Source: Acidobacteriota bacterium
GTDB taxonomy: Bacteria; Acidobacteriota; Terriglobia; Terriglobales; Acidobacteriaceae
Assembly (NCBI GenBank): GCA_021802085.1
Contig: JAKAAZ010000116.1
Location: 1 to 10,703, forward strand
Reading direction: 5' to 3'
Length of the DNA: 10,703 nt
The notes under the pieces were generated by a model that was not told the DNA's origin, did not search any database, and was given only the letters and a program-made list of their open reading frames with translations. The position numbers were made by a program, and so were the translations under genes. This document shows, piece by piece, positions 7,501 through 10,703 of this stretch (position 1 is its first letter; every line of letters begins with the position of its first letter).

Positions 7501-8963
7501 CAGACGCCCTGTCGTGGGTTGTAGATTCGATGGCGATGCAGCATCAAGAAGCTGCCGCATTGCGCGCCGGAATAACGGCGGTTCAAGTCGTCAATCAATT
7601 GCCCGGCCAGCAGCACCAGGGGATGAGTATCGCGATCCAGCGGCTTCTCCACCGAGTCCGGCAGGTCGGTGATGAGGGCAAAGTGTATGTTTGGGTCTTG
7701 ATTCGCAAGGCCACGCACCTCTAATTCATCGACGAGATCGTGGACCTGTCGCTCGTTCAATAAAAGGGTGGGAACAGCCACCAAGGTCTTGCAGTCGTCT
7801 GGAATGCCCTCGGAGAAATCGAGTTTTGGCAGCGCCTGCGGTTTCAGAATGGCGCTGAGGGTGTGATTCATCAGTTCCACCGCGCCTTGCGAAGCGGGCA
7901 GAAGCAGCAAAAGGAATGCAATGGCCAAGCTTCCCAGCGGATTGTAGAGAGGCACCAGGGGAATAATGATCGCAGCCATGGCCAGGAGCGCGATGGTTTC
8001 TATCCCGCCAATATAAAAATCGTCCGGATACGAGCGCAGCACGGAACGCACGCGATCCAAGATTCGAGGTCGAAACTCGCAACGCTTTTGCAGTTCGCTC
8101 AAACCCTGATCGACGAGGTAGTAACCGATATGAGAACAGCGTGCCGTGATGCGCTCATTGACATTGGGCTGCTGGGACGCATCTTGCGCCATCGTCAGCG
8201 CCATACCGGCAACCTCCACTTCGTTCAAGTGAGATCGCTCCGCTATCTTGGCTACGGCGATGCGGTACATATCGCGGCTTTCGAAATCCATGTGCGCGTA
8301 CGTATTGGCTGGATCCTGTCGCAGGATGTTCTCAAAAGGAACCAGCGGCTCCAGAATGTTCGTCCATACTGGAAGGCTGACTTCGTGCAGGCAAAGCAAG
8401 GACGCATTCAGGGCCGCGTCGCTTGTCGGCTGATCGCTGAACGCTCCGGCGGCCTGGGCGAGAATTTCTTCCAACAATGCCATTTTCAGCGCGACCGGGA
8501 AGGTCCACAGTTCCCGCAGGCTGAGAGGCTCTTCGGCTTGAAATCCTTTAAGAAAAGTGGAAAGTCCCGACAGACTCCACCGATACGTCGATGCTGTGAA
8601 CAGTGCTTGTGCGACGCCGACGATCCTTGGAGTTTCGCGCGCTGTAACACTGCGTACAAATGGCAAGTTGACGAGACTGCGCAATGAACTCTGAATTTCT
8701 ATGGCGGTTGACCGCAATAGGCGCGTGTTGGCTTCCAGCCTTTGAATGCCGGGCGGCACATCTTCCGGCTTAGGACCTTGTTTCTGTGGATGCTGTGCTC
8801 GGACCTGTTCTTCCGTGTAGCGTGCCAGCGCGAAAACGGAGGCAGCCATCAAGAGGGTTTGTTCCTTGAATTGTTTCAGGTTGGATGGTTGCGCCAGCAT
8901 CCGTTGCCGCGCTGCGAAAGTGCGCCCCTGCGCGTACAGGTCAGTCATGTCAGGAGAATTCAT
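4494..8963 (-). CDS. Cyclic beta-1,2-glucan synthase-like protein (GT84 plus glucoamylase-like domain, no GH94)
   Basis: This 1489-residue membrane enzyme resembles the first two-thirds of NdvB/ChvB/Cgs, which polymerises UDP-glucose into cyclic beta-1,2-glucan. Order: N-terminal helical region (1-315), two membrane helices (about 321-360), GT84 catalytic domain (about 385-695), about four to five further helices (727-890), then an extended glucoamylase-like region (about 900-1455). GT84 landmarks are D433 in LITDLPD, D532/D534 in LDSDTKLP, GEGIFTGKG (614-622), D646 in SHDLIEG, and R677/R680/W681 in the RxxRW motif followed by RGDWQ. The rear domain shows SPTNAGL (948-954), STVDSGN (1012-1018), GTMFEYMMP (1278-1286), PWGISEA (1319-1325), GFYESADY (1391-1398) and VHHQGMS (1418-1424); family knowledge links it to ring closure by transglycosylation (GH189). 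Classical proteins are about 2800 residues and continue into a GH94 phosphorylase; here the protein ends about 35 residues after DPRVRATELLL. The ATGA overlap with the upstream ABC gene supports the start. Confidence 0.93.
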   Translation of the reverse strand: MNSPDMTDLYAQGRTFAARQRMLAQPSNLKQFKEQTLLMAASVFALARYTEEQVRAQHPQKQGPKPEDVPPGIQRLEANTRLLRSTAIEIQSSLRSLVNLPFVRSVTARETPRIVGVAQALFTASTYRWSLSGLSTFLKGFQAEEPLSLRELWTFPVALKMALLEEILAQAAGAFSDQPTSDAALNASLLCLHEVSLPVWTNILEPLVPFENILRQDPANTYAHMDFESRDMYRIAVAKIAERSHLNEVEVAGMALTMAQDASQQPNVNERITARCSHIGYYLVDQGLSELQKRCEFRPRILDRVRSVLRSYPDDFYIGGIETIALLAMAAIIIPLVPLYNPLGSLAIAFLLLLLPASQGAVELMNHTLSAILKPQALPKLDFSEGIPDDCKTLVAVPTLLLNERQVHDLVDELEVRGLANQDPNIHFALITDLPDSVEKPLDRDTHPLVLLAGQLIDDLNRRYSGAQCGSFLMLHRHRIYNPRQGVWMGWERKRGKLLDLNRLVMGGMDCFPYKAGDTSVLSGMRYVLTLDSDTKLPRDSVHRMVGAMAHPLNRAILAPHRRIVTQGYGIMQPRVGIAVHSVARSRLAAIYSGQTGFDIYTRAISDVYQDLYGEGIFTGKGLYEIEILHRVLDRRFPQNSLLSHDLIEGAYARVGLLTDVEVMDDYPSHYTAQNRRKHRWVRGDWQILRWLLGRVPSESGKLVQNPTSNISRWKIFDNLRRSLVEPATFLLLVAGWLWLPGTARYWTIATLLVVFVPVLVQFLFSLVRASIAEQRGYVRQAIRDSLVLLSSTALNFVFLEHQTLLMFDAIVRSLVRSFVTGKRLLEWETAAEAELGGNKRTPVEITMGLVPLLSAALLILVLLVRPHALPWALPILILWSLAKPITLWLNRSPGGLEVKLSSQDERFMRKIAWRTWRYFAQYSDPANHGLTPDNVQEEGNVQALRVSPTNAGLQLNARQAAVLFGYLTVPEFAQQTLANLRTLDEIPKWKGHLLNWYATDTLEPIAPYIASTVDSGNFLASLCSLRMGTLELLQSPMLPALREGLLDIVEDVQTPSALESNIKSALRIEKNAEQDTWLRALLGLELPFNSDRPDEIESRLRSLSALIEMYLPWLLPKFAVLDGVPAGGENRPLDFYTPENALDTCRALRTAWMQRTQHSAEKTIPLANELIVALEASEPRLNALIENLKSIAEIAERMFQATEYQEMLDPYRRLLTIGYDTGRKCRLESCYDLLASEARTAIFLAIAKGDALQDSWFKLGRKTTMIDGNPVLLSWSGTMFEYMMPTLWMQTSPGTLLAQSLPGAVRAQQEYVARKRMPWGISEACHSQRDAAGNYQYHAFGVPTLALNPTAEGSLVIAPYAAVLALEADPVRALANLHKMDKLGWLGDFGFYESADYSTNIEHETGTRYTLVRSWMVHHQGMSLLAVTNLLANKAFQRWFHSDPRVRATELLLHEKPVRIVAAQEVPRAGKITFQPTPVERKRSVEQN

Positions 8964-10703
8964 CGGTAGCTCGCCGCCTGCATTTCAAACATCTCAGCGT
9001 ACAGCCCGCCACGCTGGATCAATTCTTCGTGCGTTCCTTCTTCGGTCAAAACTCCGTGTGAAAGAACGACGATGTGGTCGGTCATTTTGACCGTCGAAAA
9101 GCGATGTGAAATCAACAGTGCCATTTTTCCCCGCGTCAGTTCCGCAAAACGTTGAAAAACTTCCTGCTCGCTGCGCGCATCGAGCGCCGCAGTCGGTTCA
9201 TCCAAGATCAGCAACTGTGCATCTCGCAGGTAAGCGCGCGCCAGCGCCATCCGCTGCCACTCTCCTCCAGACAGATCGACGCCGCCCTCGAAGCGGCGGC
9301 CTAATTGCTGATCGATTCCACCAGAGAGACGCGCAATCACCTCGTCAGCCAGGCTCATCTGGGCGGCGTTTTCGATCCGGTCCAACCGGTCGCGTTCTTC
9401 AATTCGGCCCACAGCGATGTTATCTCTAGCCGTCATCTCGTACCGCATAAAATCCTGGAAGATGACTCCGATCTCATGGCAAAGGTCTTCCATGTCGTAA
9501 TCCCGCAGGTCGACGCCATCGATGAGGATCTGGCCCTCTGTGGGGTCATACAGGCGTGTGATGAGCTTTACGATGGTGGTTTTGCCCTGGCCATTTTCTC
9601 CGATCAGCGCGACCCGTTCGCCGGGGCGCAAATGAAAATTGAAGTCCTTCAACACCAGGCGCGTGGTTCCGGGATAGGCAAATGAGACGTTTCGGAATTC
9701 GACGCCCTGTCGTATGGGCCGCGGAATTTCGATGGCGTTCGGCTTGGAGCGGACGGTAGGTTCCATTGCAAAGAAGCCGAGAAGATCGGTCAGGAATAAA
9801 GCCTGATCGGCAACGCCAGAGGCATTGACGAAGATTTGTTGCAGGTTTGCGCTCACTTGAAGGATCGCATTGATCAAAACGGCGAGGCCGGCAACTGTGA
9901 ATTTTCCTCGGATCGTGTCCAGTAAAACCAGCGCATAGGCGCTGTAATACCCGGCGGTTGCCAGCAGGGAAAGAAGTGAGCCGGCAACGAGGCGGCGCTT
10001 CGAGAGATCGACATTCTGATAGAAAATTGTGTTCGCCATTCCTCGAAAACTGCCGACCAGGAAATCCCGCAATCCAAAAAGTTTCAGTTCTTTCGCTGCT
10101 TCTTTGCTGCCTCCCAGGTCCCGCAGATAATCCATCTTGCGGCGCAGCGGCGTCTGCATGAAATTCTTGGCGTAACCCAGAAATGCGAAGTGGCTTTCTC
10201 CCAGCAAGGCGGGGATCGTTCCGGCGATCAGCAGCAGCAGCAGCCAAGAAGAAAAGCTCGCGATATACAGAGATAAAAACAGCGTGGTTAAGACCTGTTG
10301 GATTAGAGTGCCAACCATTTGAATCATGGCGATGCGGTCCGTGGCCTGCGCCTTGGCACGCTCCAGACGATCATAATAATCCGGATTTTCAAATGCCGTA
10401 ATGTCGAGCTGCGAAGCATGCTCCATTACGCGAACGCTAATATGTTGCAGGTAAAGATCGCCCAGCAGACTGTCGCAAAAGCCAACCCCGCGGCTCAAGA
10501 TGGCGGCAAGCGAGGCCAACCCGAACTCCAGGCCTACGACCCACCAGAAATATGGCGGCAAGGATGTGTGGTACCGGAAGCCATTGACGACTGCCTGGAT
10601 GAGCCAATAGGACACTTTCAGAATTGCCACAGGGGTAAGGGCCAGCGCAATGCGAAGAGCTATGGACCAGATAACTGTCTTCGGCCCGCACTCCCATACC
10701 ATC
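8960..10703 (-). CDS. ABC exporter, fused permease and ATPase, N-terminus cut by window edge
   Basis: A half-transporter of the ABC exporter type: membrane domain first, ATPase second. Numbering from the methionine at 10702, about six hydrophobic segments occur before residue 310. The ATPase domain (about 333-580) has an A-loop tyrosine (Y343), Walker A G-E-N-G-Q-G-K-T (368-375), Q-loop Q416, signature L-S-G-G-E (477-481), Walker B L-L-I-L-D-E-P (497-503), D-loop A-A-L-D (505-508) and H-loop H533, so it should be active. A F-E-N-P-D-Y-Y-D motif at 104-111 places it in a broad group of exporters often annotated only as ABC transporter. The true start probably lies outside the window. Its stop overlaps the start of the glucan synthase gene (ATGA), so the two are coupled; export of the glucan is the natural guess but substrate cannot be read from sequence. 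It does not obviously resemble the NdvA/ChvA cyclic glucan exporter. Confidence 0.93.
   Translation of the reverse strand, partial: MVWECGPKTVIWSIALRIALALTPVAILKVSYWLIQAVVNGFRYHTSLPPYFWWVVGLEFGLASLAAILSRGVGFCDSLLGDLYLQHISVRVMEHASQLDITAFENPDYYDRLERAKAQATDRIAMIQMVGTLIQQVLTTLFLSLYIASFSSWLLLLLIAGTIPALLGESHFAFLGYAKNFMQTPLRRKMDYLRDLGGSKEAAKELKLFGLRDFLVGSFRGMANTIFYQNVDLSKRRLVAGSLLSLLATAGYYSAYALVLLDTIRGKFTVAGLAVLINAILQVSANLQQIFVNASGVADQALFLTDLLGFFAMEPTVRSKPNAIEIPRPIRQGVEFRNVSFAYPGTTRLVLKDFNFHLRPGERVALIGENGQGKTTIVKLITRLYDPTEGQILIDGVDLRDYDMEDLCHEIGVIFQDFMRYEMTARDNIAVGRIEERDRLDRIENAAQMSLADEVIARLSGGIDQQLGRRFEGGVDLSGGEWQRMALARAYLRDAQLLILDEPTAALDARSEQEVFQRFAELTRGKMALLISHRFSTVKMTDHIVVLSHGVLTEEGTHEELIQRGGLYAEMFEMQAASYR

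Noticed and set aside
7863..8687. Plus-strand open frame of 274 codons opposite the N-terminal part of the glucan synthase
   Set aside because: The minus-strand frame here continues the synthase without a break and has its membrane helices and motifs; the antisense product looks like no known protein.
9546..10247. Minus-strand open frame of 233 codons overlapping the ABC exporter
   Set aside because: It is in a different frame from the exporter, whose ATPase motifs are intact across the same bases.

Overview
The window carries two unrelated gene blocks that converge on a short 32-base gap. The left block, on the plus strand, is the distal part of a System I (Ccm) cytochrome c maturation operon. 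It holds ccmF, a ccmH with an unusual cysteine motif, a very short CcmI-like membrane coiled-coil protein, and a secreted-domain protein whose C-terminal tail repeats the CcmI-like motif. The right block, on the minus strand, is a coupled pair: an ABC exporter cut by the window edge, followed by a large cyclic beta-1,2-glucan synthase-type enzyme that lacks the usual C-terminal phosphorylase module.

The organism is probably a Gram-negative soil or plant-associated bacterium, and Acidobacteriota is my best guess. The reasons are a moderately GC-rich sequence, the CcmH variant with a C-T-C-G-C core, the ccmF-ccmH-small CcmI-like-carboxypeptidase-regulatory-like gene order without ccmG, and the style of the GT84 enzyme. 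This is an inference from general family knowledge; no database search was run.

Layout: 1-172 is upstream sequence with no recognised gene. 173-3000 holds ccmF, ccmH and the CcmI-like gene, packed with a 3-base gap and a 4-base ATGA overlap. 3040-4461 holds a signal-peptide and single-TM protein, 39 bases downstream and probably in the same transcript. 4462-4493 is the convergent gap. 8963-4494 and the gene reading left from the right edge to 8960 form the minus-strand pair, joined by another ATGA overlap.

The left genes should act together at the membrane: CcmF ligates heme to apocytochrome c, CcmH and the CcmI-like protein handle the apocytochrome, and the fourth protein may be an added assembly or scaffold factor. 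In the right pair the GT84 enzyme would make a beta-1,2-glucan at the inner membrane and the ABC protein is the obvious candidate to export it. That resembles the ndvB/ndvA (chvB/chvA) logic, but with an enzyme of different architecture and an exporter that does not look like a close NdvA relative. I see no mobile element, CRISPR array, RNA gene or clear intrinsic terminator. The items most worth a second look are the CxCxC CcmH, the CcmI-like module shared by two adjacent proteins, the GH94-less glucan synthase with its coupled exporter, and a short direct repeat spanning the convergent junction.
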